From NCBI GenBank assembly GCA_947573605.1, contig CANPGM010000017.1:1-64000 (forward strand): a DNA stretch of 64,000 nucleotides, written 5' to 3'. Origin of the DNA: an uncultured Roseburia sp. (lineage in GTDB: Bacteria > Bacillota > Clostridia > Lachnospirales > Lachnospiraceae). The position numbers were made by a program, and so were the translations under genes. Shown piece after piece: positions 1 through 8,306 of the stretch. The stretch's first letter is position 1; each line of letters begins with the position of its first letter. Below the pieces are notes generated by a model, which worked only from the letters and a program-made list of their open reading frames with translations, was not told the DNA's origin and did no database searches.

Positions 1-330
1 AAAGGAAATTGATTTCCCCTACAAAGTTGAAAACAATATCCACTTTCTGTACCCGCTTCCCGTCCACCTTTTCCGGCGCATGGACTATGATTTTCTTGAT
101 AATCGCTCTTGTTCTGTTCGCAGGTATCGACTGCCTGTTGCTCTGCCCTGACCTTTGCTTTCAGTTCCTGCTGTTTGGCTTCATACCCTGCGGACAGCTT
201 TAAAAATCTGTCGTGACTGATTGCGCCGCTTATGTTGTCCTCATAAATCCGCTTGAAGATATGGTCAAGTTCCGCTATCTGTTTTTGTGTCTGTCCAACT
301 TCCCGTTTCCTGCGCTTCATTTCCTTTTCC
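1..330 (-). pseudogene. Serine recombinase C-terminal remnant (mobile element)
   Basis: Read on the minus strand, this stretch encodes a lysine-rich coiled segment, then IFKRIYEDNISGAISHDRF and KLSAGYEAKQQELK, which match the C-terminal region of the large serine recombinases (with DUF4368 tail) of Clostridial transposons. The frame then breaks near 98-104. The family's final block, IIVHAPEKVDGKR followed by VDIVFNFVGEINF, continues in another frame with the usual intervening segment missing. That is a deletion with frameshift. The catalytic N-terminal domain is absent and the left end runs off the window. I infer a dead remnant of an integrated element. The minus-strand text at 350-490 is also open (it contains KKRIPATKEQIVWGRIFDV) but I do not recognise it. 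Confidence 0.7.
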
Positions 331-501
331 GTCCGGCAGAGTGCTGTTGATACATCATTTTCTTAAATGCGATCATGTCATCAAAGAAAAGGGTGGTCAC
401 GTCGAATATCCTGCCCCACACGATCTGCTCCTTTGTGGCTGGAATCCGCTTTTTCAGCTTGTGGGATTTGAAATAGCTTTTGAATAATTAAAAATCTGTT
501 T

Positions 502-607
502 TCACCACTGCGGCGGCTTCGTCAGATGTTCTTCCGACCGTCCCTGCGCCCGCTTGATTGCCCTTACCTTGTGCGGCGGCTGTACATTATTCAAAATATC
601 ATTTACA
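502..607 (-). pseudogene. Unidentified C-terminal coding fragment
   Basis: The minus strand is open here and ends with a TGA at 502-504. It encodes a basic tail including FDVNDILNNVQPPHKV and AIKRAQGRSEEHL. No start is available, because the upstream side joins the MATE remnant near 607. The position beside recombinase debris suggests the end of an element-borne gene, but I cannot name the family. Confidence 0.3.
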
Positions 608-926
608 TCGAATGTTTTTTGCAGAAAAGGGAACTCCTGTTTATGAAATTGCACGAAACGGATTTTTGATTTTCCCCTTTAGCTTTCTGTTTTGCGGGTT
701 GAACATTTTTACTTCTGCCATATTTACGGCATTATCAAACGGGAAGCTGTCAGCAATTTTGTCATTCCTGCGGACTTTTGGACTGATTACAGTGCTGTTG
801 CTTACATTGCCGAATCTTTTGGGCGTAACGGGGGTATGGCTTGCAGTACCAATAGCAGAACTAAGTACCATGATTGTAGCACTGGTTTTTCTTTATAAGA
901 ACAGGGAAAAGTATCGCTACGCATAA
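600..926 (+). pseudogene. MATE efflux transporter, C-terminal fragment
   Basis: From about 612 the plus strand encodes roughly the last 105 residues of a MATE-family multidrug transporter: the FAEKGTPVYEIA segment, a hydrophobic run with NIFTSAIFTALSNGK, LLGVTGVWLAVPIAE, and a short basic tail ending in KYRYA. A full MATE protein is about 450 residues, so more than three quarters is missing at the 5' side. The homology begins abruptly at the edge of the recombinase-type debris, which fits truncation by insertion or deletion of a mobile element. The upstream ATG at 558 lies in foreign sequence. Function is lost. The 200 bases after the stop, to 1128, hold no gene I recognise. Confidence 0.75.
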
Positions 927-1128
927 AAAGAAGATTTTCATGTCGTCCGGCGTTTGATTGATTTAATTGTTGTGAAGCTCTGCATTGAATTTCAAGGCGG
1001 CAATGGGTATAATAATGGCTGTAAGAGAAAGAAAGCGACGAAGTATTGAAAAATCGCCGGTTAAAGATAAACTGCTGACGAAGCTTCAGGAGGTTTAGGC
1101 CGGCCCCGGACAAGAGATGGAATGAAAA

Positions 1129-1620
1129 ATGAAGAATCATGTAAAGACGAATGTAATGCGTGTGCTGGAAGGGAAAAAGATCCCTTATATCGGGCATACT
1201 TATGAGCCGGACGCTACGATGAGCGGCGAAGAGATCGCCGGGCTGCTTGGCGAAGATCCTGAAAAGGTGTTTAAGACACTTGTAACGCAGGGAAAGTCCG
1301 GACAGCACTATGTTTTTGTAATTCCGGTAAAAGAAGAACTGGATTTGAAAAAAGCTGCAACGGCAGCAGGTGAAAAAGCGGTCGGCATGGTTAAACAGAA
1401 GGAACTGCTTCCGCTGACCGGCTATGTGCACGGCGGCTGTTCCCCGATCGGGATGAAAAAGCAATTTTCGACTTATATTCACGAAACGGCGAATCAAAAT
1501 GAGAAAATATATGTCAGCGGCGGGAAGGTCGGATTCCAGATAGAATTGTCGCCGGGGAATCTGGCGGAAACCGTCGGAGGCAGATTTGCGGATCTGATAC
1601 GGGAGAGAACCTGCGATTAA
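1129..1620 (+). CDS. ybaK: YbaK-type aminoacyl-tRNA deacylase
   Basis: A 163-residue protein covering the whole YbaK/EbsC family fold. It carries the family's TLVTQGKSGQHYVFVIPV stretch with the conserved lysine near residue 55, and a GYVHGGCSPIGMKK block near residues 100-115 in which the glycine-serine/cysteine loop forms the catalytic pocket. Family members hydrolyse mischarged Cys-tRNA(Pro) in the cytoplasm and so protect translation fidelity. It stands alone between the mobile-element debris and the van-like genes. A GAGATGGA stretch precedes the ATG, with a stronger AGGAGG further upstream. The start could be slightly different but the domain is complete. Confidence 0.9.
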   Translation: MKNHVKTNVMRVLEGKKIPYIGHTYEPDATMSGEEIAGLLGEDPEKVFKTLVTQGKSGQHYVFVIPVKEELDLKKAATAAGEKAVGMVKQKELLPLTGYVHGGCSPIGMKKQFSTYIHETANQNEKIYVSGGKVGFQIELSPGNLAETVGGRFADLIRERTCD

Positions 1621-1749
1621 ATCAGTTCCGGAATGTTACACGGGAACTGGAATAAGATCGAACATACAAGTTTCAATTGCAGAGTGTGTAGCCGCGCGTT
1701 CCTGTGGAGAACAGGGGCGCCGTAAGGAGCAACAAAAAGGGGGTGCATG

Positions 1750-2454
1750 ATGTCGGAAAGAATATTAGTCGTCGACGACGAATCCGAGATTGCAGATTTG
1801 ATTGAAGTATATCTGAACAACGAAAATTATACCGTGTTTAAATTTTATTCCGCAAAAGCTGCTCTTGAATGTATCCATACAACCGAACTTGATCTTGCCA
1901 TTCTGGATATCATGCTGCCGGATATCGACGGATTTGCATTATGTCAGAAAATCAGAGAGACTCACACATATCCTATTATTATGCTGACTGCCAAAGACGG
2001 AGAAATGGACAAAATCAACGGGCTGACGCTTGGCGCAGACGATTATATTACGAAACCGTTTCGCCCTCTTGAGCTGGTTGCGCGGGTAAAATCTCAATTG
2101 CGCCGTTACAAACGATATAATCCGGCTCACTGTATGGAGGAGGGCAGGGATGTGATCGTTCATTCGGATCTGGAATTGGATGTAACTGCGCACAGATGCC
2201 TGGTGGGAGGAGCGCCTGTCACATTGACGCCAACAGAGTTTTCTATCCTGCATATTTTATTGAAAAACAGAGGAAAGGTAATCAGCGCGGAAGCATTATT
2301 TCGTCAAATCTGGCAGGATGAGTACTATTGTAAAGCCAATAATACAATAACCGCTCACATTCGCCATTTGCGTGAGAAGTTAAACGATTCGGTGGACAAG
2401 CCAAAATACATTAAAACGATATGGGGGGTCGGCTATAAAATTGAAGATCAATAA
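1750..2454 (+). CDS. vanR: VanR-type response regulator
   Basis: An OmpR/PhoB-class response regulator of 234 residues. The receiver domain (about 1-118) has acidic pocket D9/D10, phospho-acceptor D53 in LAILDIMLPD and switch K102 in DDYITKPF. A winged-helix DNA-binding domain fills about 130-232 and ends in TIWGVGYKIE. Sequence throughout is very close to VanR of glycopeptide-resistance operons, for example HTYPIIMLTAKD and NNTITAHIRHLREK. Two ATGs are adjacent; the second (1750) sits six bases after AAAAAGGGGG and is preferred to 1747. The kinase gene overlaps its 3' end, as in van clusters. It probably controls the vanY-like gene downstream. Confidence 0.88.
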   Translation: MSERILVVDDESEIADLIEVYLNNENYTVFKFYSAKAALECIHTTELDLAILDIMLPDIDGFALCQKIRETHTYPIIMLTAKDGEMDKINGLTLGADDYITKPFRPLELVARVKSQLRRYKRYNPAHCMEEGRDVIVHSDLELDVTAHRCLVGGAPVTLTPTEFSILHILLKNRGKVISAEALFRQIWQDEYYCKANNTITAHIRHLREKLNDSVDKPKYIKTIWGVGYKIEDQ

Positions 2455-3568
2455 GAAAGACGAGTTTGATATTTTCCAGGTAAAACTTATGCGGCGTTTT
2501 TGCGGAAACGCTTTGATGTCTTTTGTTATTGTGATGGGATTGTATCTGTTTCTGTGGAAACAGCGGCTGGGCGATACGACCGTAAGTCTGCTGGAGTATT
2601 TTTTTCATGTAGAGCATGAAACGGCGTTTTTGTTTTATCATGAATATTTTCGCGGATATAAAGAAGTTTTCTTCGTTGCGGCAATCCTGTTTGTGTTTTC
2701 CCTGCTTCTCTGGAGCCTGTTTCGGTGGATAAGAAAATATTTCAGAGAAATCAATCAGGGTATTGATACATTGCTCGCGGGCGAAGGGGCGAAGATTTGT
2801 CTGTCGCAGGAAATGCAGCCTTTTGAGCGCAAATTAAACGCGGTAAAACAAACGCTTGAAAAACGAAAAGCGGAAACCGCGCTTGCAGAGCAGAGAAAAA
2901 ATGAACTGGTAATGTACCTTGCCCATGATATCCGCACGCCGCTTACTTCGGTAATCGGTTATTTGAATTTACTGGAAGAAGCCCCGGATATGCCGATGGA
3001 ACAACGTGTTAAAAATCTGCACATTACGCTGGAAAAGGCATATCGTCTGGAAGAAATGATTAATGAGTTTTTTGAAATAACCCGCTATAATTCTCAGCAG
3101 ATTACGCTGACGAAAGAACCGGTCGACCTGTGTTTCATGCTGGTGCAGTTATCCGACGAATTATATCCTGTATTTTCCGGCCGCGGCAACGATATTGTTC
3201 TGGAGGCCGATGAAAATCTGACCGTATGCGCCGACGCGGATAAGCTGGCGAGGGCTTTCAACAATATTTTGAAAAATGCGGCGTCGTATAGCTATCCGAA
3301 TACGGAAATCAGAATTTCTGCCGAAAAGTACGACAGCGTTGTCTTAATTTCTTTTCAGAACAAAGGCGCTTCCATTCCCGCTGAAAAGCTGTCGTCACTG
3401 TTTGATAAATTTTACCGTCTGGACAAAGCGCGGATATCCGATACCGGCGGTACCGGTCTGGGGCTTGCGATTGCAAAAGAAATTATTCTTTTGCACGGCG
3501 GGTCCATCCGTGTGACCAGTGAAAACGAAACAATCACATTTATAGTCGAACTTCCTGCGGAAGGATAA
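2441..3568 (+). CDS. vanS: VanS-type sensor histidine kinase
   Basis: A 375-residue membrane histidine kinase. Two transmembrane segments (about 26-39 and 76-94) enclose a short outer loop. The H-box has H162 in YLAHDIRTPLTS, and the HATPase domain carries FNNILKNAASYS and GTGLGLAIAKE. Long stretches match VanS of VanA/VanG-type operons, such as NLLEEAPDMPMEQR and FFEITRYNSQQITL. The start is a TTG inside the end of vanR, a 14-base overlap; a TTG start overlapping vanR is also the arrangement in known van operons. VanS senses glycopeptide or cell-wall stress and phosphorylates VanR. No D-Ala-D-Lac or D-Ala-D-Ser ligase lies nearby, so on its own this is not a resistance operon. Confidence 0.88.
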   Translation: MKINKKDEFDIFQVKLMRRFCGNALMSFVIVMGLYLFLWKQRLGDTTVSLLEYFFHVEHETAFLFYHEYFRGYKEVFFVAAILFVFSLLLWSLFRWIRKYFREINQGIDTLLAGEGAKICLSQEMQPFERKLNAVKQTLEKRKAETALAEQRKNELVMYLAHDIRTPLTSVIGYLNLLEEAPDMPMEQRVKNLHITLEKAYRLEEMINEFFEITRYNSQQITLTKEPVDLCFMLVQLSDELYPVFSGRGNDIVLEADENLTVCADADKLARAFNNILKNAASYSYPNTEIRISAEKYDSVVLISFQNKGASIPAEKLSSLFDKFYRLDKARISDTGGTGLGLAIAKEIILLHGGSIRVTSENETITFIVELPAEG

Positions 3569-3620
3569 GGTAAATTCATAAGAAATTAGGATTTTATTAG
3601 GAATCTAACGATAAAATCTT

Positions 3621-3684
3621 AAAACCCATAATATTCTTGTCTGATAAGATGATCATTGACAAGTGTGTTATGGGTTTTTTATTT
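3621..3684 (+). terminator. Stem-loop with T-run between vanS and vanY
   Basis: AAAACCCATAA (from 3621) pairs with TTATGGGTTTT (about 3668-3678), and a run of six T follows. The loop is long, about 38 bases. It lies in the leader of the vanY-like gene, so it could end vanRS transcription or act as an attenuator for vanY. The preceding 3580-3620 stretch is AT-rich with repeated TTAGGA/TCTAAC words that could be VanR sites. Inference only. Confidence 0.5.
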
Positions 3685-3700
3685 CGAAAGGAAGTGCAGT

Positions 3701-4486
3701 ATGAAGGGAAGATTTATTCAAAGTAATAACAGGCGTATGCGGCGTAGAACGAGGCGCCTGTGGTATTTGGGAGGCATGGCGTTTTTTTTATTCTCGGTAA
3801 TTGCAGTAATCGGGATTTCTTACGATACTCCTTCAAAAACTGCGCCGCAAATTCCTGCGCCGCCGGAAGCTTTTTCCGCAATTGATTCGGGAGAGATCCT
3901 GCCGGGGACTCAAAAAAATGCGAACATGACGGATACGGAGAATCCCTGGTATTTCACATTGGTAAACAAATGGAACCCGATTCCGGAAAATTATGAGCTG
4001 AATCTGGTGGAACTTGCAGGCGGAGAGCGGATCGACCAGCGCATTTATGAGCCGTTGTCACAGATGCTGGAGGCGGCAATGGAAAGCAACTGGAATCAAC
4101 TTCCAATTGTAGTGTCCGGTTATCGGACAAAAGAAAGGCAGCAGGAGCTTTATGATGAGAAGGTCGCACAATACCGCAGACAGGGATATTCGGAAAACAG
4201 GGCGAAAACGATGGCGGAACAATGGGTTGCCGTACCGGGATACAGCGAGCATCAGCTCGGTTTTGCAGTAGACATTAACGGGGCAACTTATGATCTCTAT
4301 CTGTGGCTGCAGGAAAACAGCTATAAATACGGCTTTATTTTCCGATATCCAGGCAATAAAACAGAAATCACCGGTACAGCCGAGGAAGTATGGCATTACC
4401 GGTATGTAGGTGTGGAAGCGGCGTCAGAAATTTATGAGAGGGGAATCTGTCTCGAAGAGTATCTGGAAGAACACGATAGAGAATAA
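3701..4486 (+). CDS. vanY: VanY-type D,D-carboxypeptidase
   Basis: A 261-residue membrane-anchored peptidase of the M15B (VanY/DacB) family. An arginine-rich N-terminus precedes one transmembrane segment (about 22-40), followed by a linker and the catalytic domain from about 80. The zinc site is visible as H184 and D191 in SEHQLGFAVDIN and H232 in EEVWHYRYVG, with E229 as likely catalytic base. VanY enzymes remove the terminal D-Ala from peptidoglycan precursors outside the membrane. ATG 3701 is chosen because GAAAGGAAG precedes it; an upstream in-frame start at 3656 lies inside the stem-loop. Likely under control of the adjacent vanRS pair. Confidence 0.88.
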   Translation: MKGRFIQSNNRRMRRRTRRLWYLGGMAFFLFSVIAVIGISYDTPSKTAPQIPAPPEAFSAIDSGEILPGTQKNANMTDTENPWYFTLVNKWNPIPENYELNLVELAGGERIDQRIYEPLSQMLEAAMESNWNQLPIVVSGYRTKERQQELYDEKVAQYRRQGYSENRAKTMAEQWVAVPGYSEHQLGFAVDINGATYDLYLWLQENSYKYGFIFRYPGNKTEITGTAEEVWHYRYVGVEAASEIYERGICLEEYLEEHDRE

Positions 4487-4617
4487 ATGCTGTTAAATTT
4501 GCACTGCCGTATTGCGTTCGGTTTCCGTTATGGAAGAAAAATGTTCTACAAAATCTTAAGAAAATGTGGTATGCTGAGAATCAAACAAAGGAATGACATT
4601 GGAAAGGAATCGTCTCT

Positions 4618-6105
4618 ATGTTGATGCTGCTTAAGACGCCAATCACATGTTTCTTATTTACGTTATATATGGTTGGTTTTTATTATCGGAAACCTCATAT
4701 CCCGTTGAAGTCTACCAGAATTTTTCAGCGTTTGATTGCCGTGGCATTATTAAATGTATCGTTCGACCTGATTACAATTTGCACAGTGAACCAGAGAGAG
4801 ACGGTTCCTGAGCTGATAAATCTGATCGTACATATTATTTATCTAATGTCTATTTTGGGCTATATTTATCTGCTGTTTTTATATTTAAGGAGCTATCTGG
4901 AGACGGACGTTAAATTTTCCGGAGGAATCCGCACGCTGCACGGTATTCCATTCGCCGCGTCGACGATTGGAATCATCCTGCTGCCGATAAGCTATGTTCA
5001 TGGGAAAACAACAGATTATTCTTTAGGTCCGAAGGCTTACGCTCTTTACGGAAGTCTGGTTGTTTATTTGGTTTTGATTCTGTATTACTGCCTTCGGTAC
5101 TGGAAGCTGCTGGACGACGGGAAAAGGCGGGCGATTGTGATTGCCGTTCCGCTTTATACAGTTACGGCGGTGATTCAGATGATGTTTCCGGAAATATTAA
5201 TAGTGGCGGTCTGCTCCACGCTGATACTTCTCGGTTTGATTTTCAGTAATGAGAATACGGAAAAATATGTGGATGAGAATACCTCGCTTTTTAATCAATA
5301 TTCTCTTGAAAAGGTATTGGAGGAATATGATTTTGACAGGCAGAAGCCTGTTATAGGGATTCTTTGTATTTGTAAAACGGAGAACTGCCTGGAATGGAAA
5401 CAGGACGTTCTGATTCTTTCTGACATATACAGGAAACTCAGGCAAAATCGTATGTATGGATACCGGGTATGTGAGAATGGCGTAGTTTTTATCAGCAATG
5501 CGAAAGAGGAGACGTTTACAATTTTAGAAAAGATCAAAAATTATGTGCAAAGCAGATATGGAGGAAAGAATGTCAGTATTGAGACGAAGGTTCTGTCAGG
5601 AGACGCCGCCGGTGCAAAATATAATTGTATGCGTAATATGATTGCTTTCTGTACGGAAACGAGCAGCCGTCTCGCTTACATTGATTATCTGACGAATATT
5701 TATAATCGCAACGCTTTAGAGCGGGATTTGAACAAAACGCGGAACCATGAAAATATATACTATTTTATTGCCGATTTGAATGATCTGAAAAAAGTGAACG
5801 ATACCATCGGCCATTCGGCCGGCGATAAGCTGCTGCAGGGATTTGCAGGTATGCTCGCCGACACAGTCGGAGAAGACGGAAGGGCGTACCGACAGGGCGG
5901 CGACGAATTTGCTGTTCTATATGCGAAAGATGCGCAGTATTTTTTACGAAGTCTGGAAATGAGGTGCAGAGAATATAACCAGTCCTGTGCGGTTCCCATC
6001 AGTTATGCAATCGGGTTTTGTTTGTTAAAAGAAGGGAATTTCCTGGATACGGCGGATCAGATGATGTATGAGGACAAGCGTAGGAAAAAGCAAAAACAGG
6101 AGTAA
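4618..6105 (+). CDS. Membrane diguanylate cyclase (GGDEF)
   Basis: A 495-residue protein. Its N-terminal half holds about seven transmembrane segments (to about residue 205), resembling the 7TM/histidine-kinase-like N-terminal sensor of Clostridia. A linker region follows, then a C-terminal GGDEF domain. The catalytic motif is intact at G427-F431 (RQGGDEFAVLY), preceded by the IADLNDLKKVNDTIGHSAGD metal and substrate block. Such enzymes make cyclic di-GMP at the inner membrane face. It ends five bases before the next response regulator, so all three genes to 8087 likely form one operon. A possible promoter has TATGCT near 4569, with AATCTTAAGAAAA upstream of it. Confidence 0.88.
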   Translation: MLMLLKTPITCFLFTLYMVGFYYRKPHIPLKSTRIFQRLIAVALLNVSFDLITICTVNQRETVPELINLIVHIIYLMSILGYIYLLFLYLRSYLETDVKFSGGIRTLHGIPFAASTIGIILLPISYVHGKTTDYSLGPKAYALYGSLVVYLVLILYYCLRYWKLLDDGKRRAIVIAVPLYTVTAVIQMMFPEILIVAVCSTLILLGLIFSNENTEKYVDENTSLFNQYSLEKVLEEYDFDRQKPVIGILCICKTENCLEWKQDVLILSDIYRKLRQNRMYGYRVCENGVVFISNAKEETFTILEKIKNYVQSRYGGKNVSIETKVLSGDAAGAKYNCMRNMIAFCTETSSRLAYIDYLTNIYNRNALERDLNKTRNHENIYYFIADLNDLKKVNDTIGHSAGDKLLQGFAGMLADTVGEDGRAYRQGGDEFAVLYAKDAQYFLRSLEMRCREYNQSCAVPISYAIGFCLLKEGNFLDTADQMMYEDKRRKKQKQE

Positions 6106-6110
6106 AAATA

Positions 6111-6794
6111 ATGCATTATAACTGTTTGATGATCGAAGATGAAACCGAACTGGCAGGCCTGACATGCGAATATTTTGAGATGTTCGGCGTATCCTGTACA
6201 TTTGTAGAAAATCCGAACGACTGTTTTCGGTTTTTCGAGGAGAATGAGGCGGATCTGCTGCTTCTGGATATTAATCTGGGGCAGGAGAGCGGATTTGTAC
6301 TCTGTAAAAAGCTGCGCGAGCGTACGGATATTCCGATTTTGTTTCTCAGCGCAAGACAAAGTGACGATGATGTTTTAATCGCACTGAATATCGGCGGAGA
6401 CGATTATATCAAAAAACCATATTCGCTCAGCGTGCTGCTTGCAAAGGTGAAAGTCATTTTGAAGCGGATGAGCGCGGCGGAACAAAAAACCGAGCGTTTA
6501 GCCGTGGGACCCGGATTTTTTTTAGATCGGCCGACGTTTAGCGTTACGATTAACGGAAGAAATATCCGATTGAAGGCAAAGGAGTTCGAGCTGCTGGAAT
6601 GCCTTTACGAGAGGAAAAATACCATTGTGACAAAGCAGGAATTATTTGAAAAAGTATGGGGAGATTCGTTTTACAGCGACGGGACATTAAACGTCCATAT
6701 TCGGAAGCTGCGGGAAAAAATAGAAGAAACCCCGAATGAGCCGAAGCGGATTAAAACTGTCTGGGGAACCGGATATATTCTGGAGATCGATTAA
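6111..6794 (+). CDS. OmpR-type response regulator
   Basis: A 227-residue regulator with receiver domain (phospho-acceptor D53 in LLLLDINLGQ, K102 in DDYIKKPYS) and C-terminal winged helix ending TVWGTGYILEID. It sits between the GGDEF gene and its kinase; the kinase ATG follows directly after its stop codon. The GGDDYIKKPYSL signature is shared with the regulator at 11533, so the two are probably paralogues controlling the neighbouring ABC exporters in the manner of BceR/VraR-like pairs. Targets are inferred from position. Confidence 0.9.
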   Translation: MHYNCLMIEDETELAGLTCEYFEMFGVSCTFVENPNDCFRFFEENEADLLLLDINLGQESGFVLCKKLRERTDIPILFLSARQSDDDVLIALNIGGDDYIKKPYSLSVLLAKVKVILKRMSAAEQKTERLAVGPGFFLDRPTFSVTINGRNIRLKAKEFELLECLYERKNTIVTKQELFEKVWGDSFYSDGTLNVHIRKLREKIEETPNEPKRIKTVWGTGYILEID

Positions 6795-8087
6795 ATGAGA
6801 ATCCGTATTATTTTTATATTATATTTAGCCATTATGCTTGTTACGGCCATTGCCGCGTACGGATTTCTGACGGACCAAACGTATGAGACGAGAGATATGG
6901 TATATTATAACGAACAGCTTTGCAATGTATCCCGTGCGTTAGAGCAGGGAACGGATCCGAAAACGGCGGAAGCGGTATTTTCCTGTTCCCTTCTTTTTAC
7001 GGAGGACAAAAATTATAAAACAAAACTGAACGAGCTGATTTCTTCCGGCGCAGTGATTTTCGATTTGGAGACGGACGGCGGAATCATTGGAAAAGCCGCA
7101 TGGAAGGAAGAACAGAGTCATTTTGAAACAATGAGATCCGGGCTGCAAAGAAGGTCGGCAATTATCTGGCTGACATTGTTTTTGTGCGGCGCCCTGCTGC
7201 TTTTTTTCATCTATATCTTCTATATCAGGCCGTTTCAAAAGCTGAAGGAATATACGGGACAAATTGCGAAAGGGAATCTGGACTTACCGCTGCCGATACA
7301 TCGAAATAATTTTTTCGGGGCCTATACAGAAAGCTTTGATCTGATGCGGGTGGAACTAAAAAAGGCAAAGGAACGCGAGTATCAGGCCAATAAGAGCAAA
7401 AAGGAGCTGGTTGCGGAGCTTTCGCACGATATTAAAACGCCTGTTTCCACGATTAAAGCCGTCTGTGAGGTGATTCGCGCCAGAGAAACGGGACAGACAC
7501 CTGCGAGAGTTTCCGGGACGTTTGAAGCAGAGCAGTCCCAGGAAGATCTGCGGTTTCGGAAAGGAATCGATATGATTGAGGAAAAAGCAGATACCATTGC
7601 GCGTCTTGCCGATAATATGTTCCATGCTACGTTAGAAGAACTTTCGATTTTAAAGGTAGAGCCAAAAGAGGAAAGCTCATTGGAGCTGGAAGCATTTTTT
7701 GTGAAGATGAAAGGATACGGAAACATTTCCGTTTCCGGCGAATTACCGGAATGTCTTGTATTTATGGATAAACTGCGGCTGGAACAGGTGATCGACAATA
7801 TAATACATAATAGTTTAAAGTATGCCGGGACTCCGATTATAGTTCGTTTTATCGAACAGACGGACGGGATTGTGATTCGGATAAAAGACAGCGGAGACGG
7901 ACTGCCGGAAGAGGAGATGGCGCGTATTACGGAAAAATATTACAGAGGCAGTAACGCGGAAGGGAAAAGCGGATCCGGTTTGGGGCTATATCTGGCAAAG
8001 AATTTTATGGAGCAGATGAAGGGCGGTTTGGAATTATACTGCGAGGACGGATTTATTGCGGAACTGTTTTTGCGAAAGGCGGCGTAG
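6795..8087 (+). CDS. Sensor histidine kinase with extracytoplasmic loop
   Basis: A 430-residue kinase. Transmembrane segments at about 5-25 and 123-143 flank a roughly 95-residue outer domain. A HAMP-like linker follows, then H-box H211 in AELSHDIKTPVST and an ATPase domain with IDNIIHNSLKYAG and GSGLGLYLAKNF. The ATG directly abuts the stop of its response regulator. The gene ends before a terminator at 8135 and the ABC exporter at 8307. It probably senses an envelope stress or peptide and regulates that exporter. Confidence 0.9.
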   Translation: MRIRIIFILYLAIMLVTAIAAYGFLTDQTYETRDMVYYNEQLCNVSRALEQGTDPKTAEAVFSCSLLFTEDKNYKTKLNELISSGAVIFDLETDGGIIGKAAWKEEQSHFETMRSGLQRRSAIIWLTLFLCGALLLFFIYIFYIRPFQKLKEYTGQIAKGNLDLPLPIHRNNFFGAYTESFDLMRVELKKAKEREYQANKSKKELVAELSHDIKTPVSTIKAVCEVIRARETGQTPARVSGTFEAEQSQEDLRFRKGIDMIEEKADTIARLADNMFHATLEELSILKVEPKEESSLELEAFFVKMKGYGNISVSGELPECLVFMDKLRLEQVIDNIIHNSLKYAGTPIIVRFIEQTDGIVIRIKDSGDGLPEEEMARITEKYYRGSNAEGKSGSGLGLYLAKNFMEQMKGGLELYCEDGFIAELFLRKAA

Positions 8088-8134
8088 CTCCCGCGCATGT
8101 CACATTTTGAAGATTTGTTTAAAATTACCTGAAT

Positions 8135-8192
8135 CCTCTGAAAATACTGGATTTTCTGATAAAAAGCAGTGTTTTCAGGGGATAATTTTTTC
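8135..8192 (+). terminator. Intrinsic terminator after the kinase
   Basis: CCTCTGAAAATACTG pairs with CAGTGTTTTCAGGGG and is followed by ATAATTTTTT. The stem is interrupted by a loop of about 17 bases. It separates the regulator/kinase operon from the exporter operon. Confidence 0.75.
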
Positions 8193-8196
8193 TGTT

Positions 8197-8266
8197 TAAG
8201 GATTAGTTAAGAAACAGACAGGAATCAGATTAAGACTTTAGGAAGCGTGAGGTGTAGACTTTAGGA
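8197..8266 (+). promoter_or_regulatory. Direct repeats, likely response-regulator sites
   Basis: The 11-base word AGACTTTAGGA occurs twice, at 8233-8243 and 8256-8266, with starts 23 bases apart. Just upstream, TTAAGGATTAGTTAAGAA (8197-8214) contains two TTAAG words. Tandem direct repeats spaced by about two helical turns are typical of OmpR-class binding sites. They lie between the terminator and the exporter ATPase start at 8307. Confidence 0.45.
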
Positions 8267-8306
8267 TGTAAATGGAAGATAACAGGATTGCATGAGGAGG
8301 ATGTGA

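Noticed and set aside
802..1497. A 231-codon open frame on the minus strand over ybaK
   Set aside because: It covers the well-supported YbaK gene and the MATE remnant on the other strand, and its composition (many His, Arg, Phe) is typical of antisense shadow frames.
1641..1735. Hairpin-rich leader before vanR as a fourth copy of the leader-peptide module
   Set aside because: It has a GTTCCTGT/ACAGGGGC-type hairpin, but no MK(N/E)K frame, no CCGG-linked pair and no TTTGTG/CACAAA stem.
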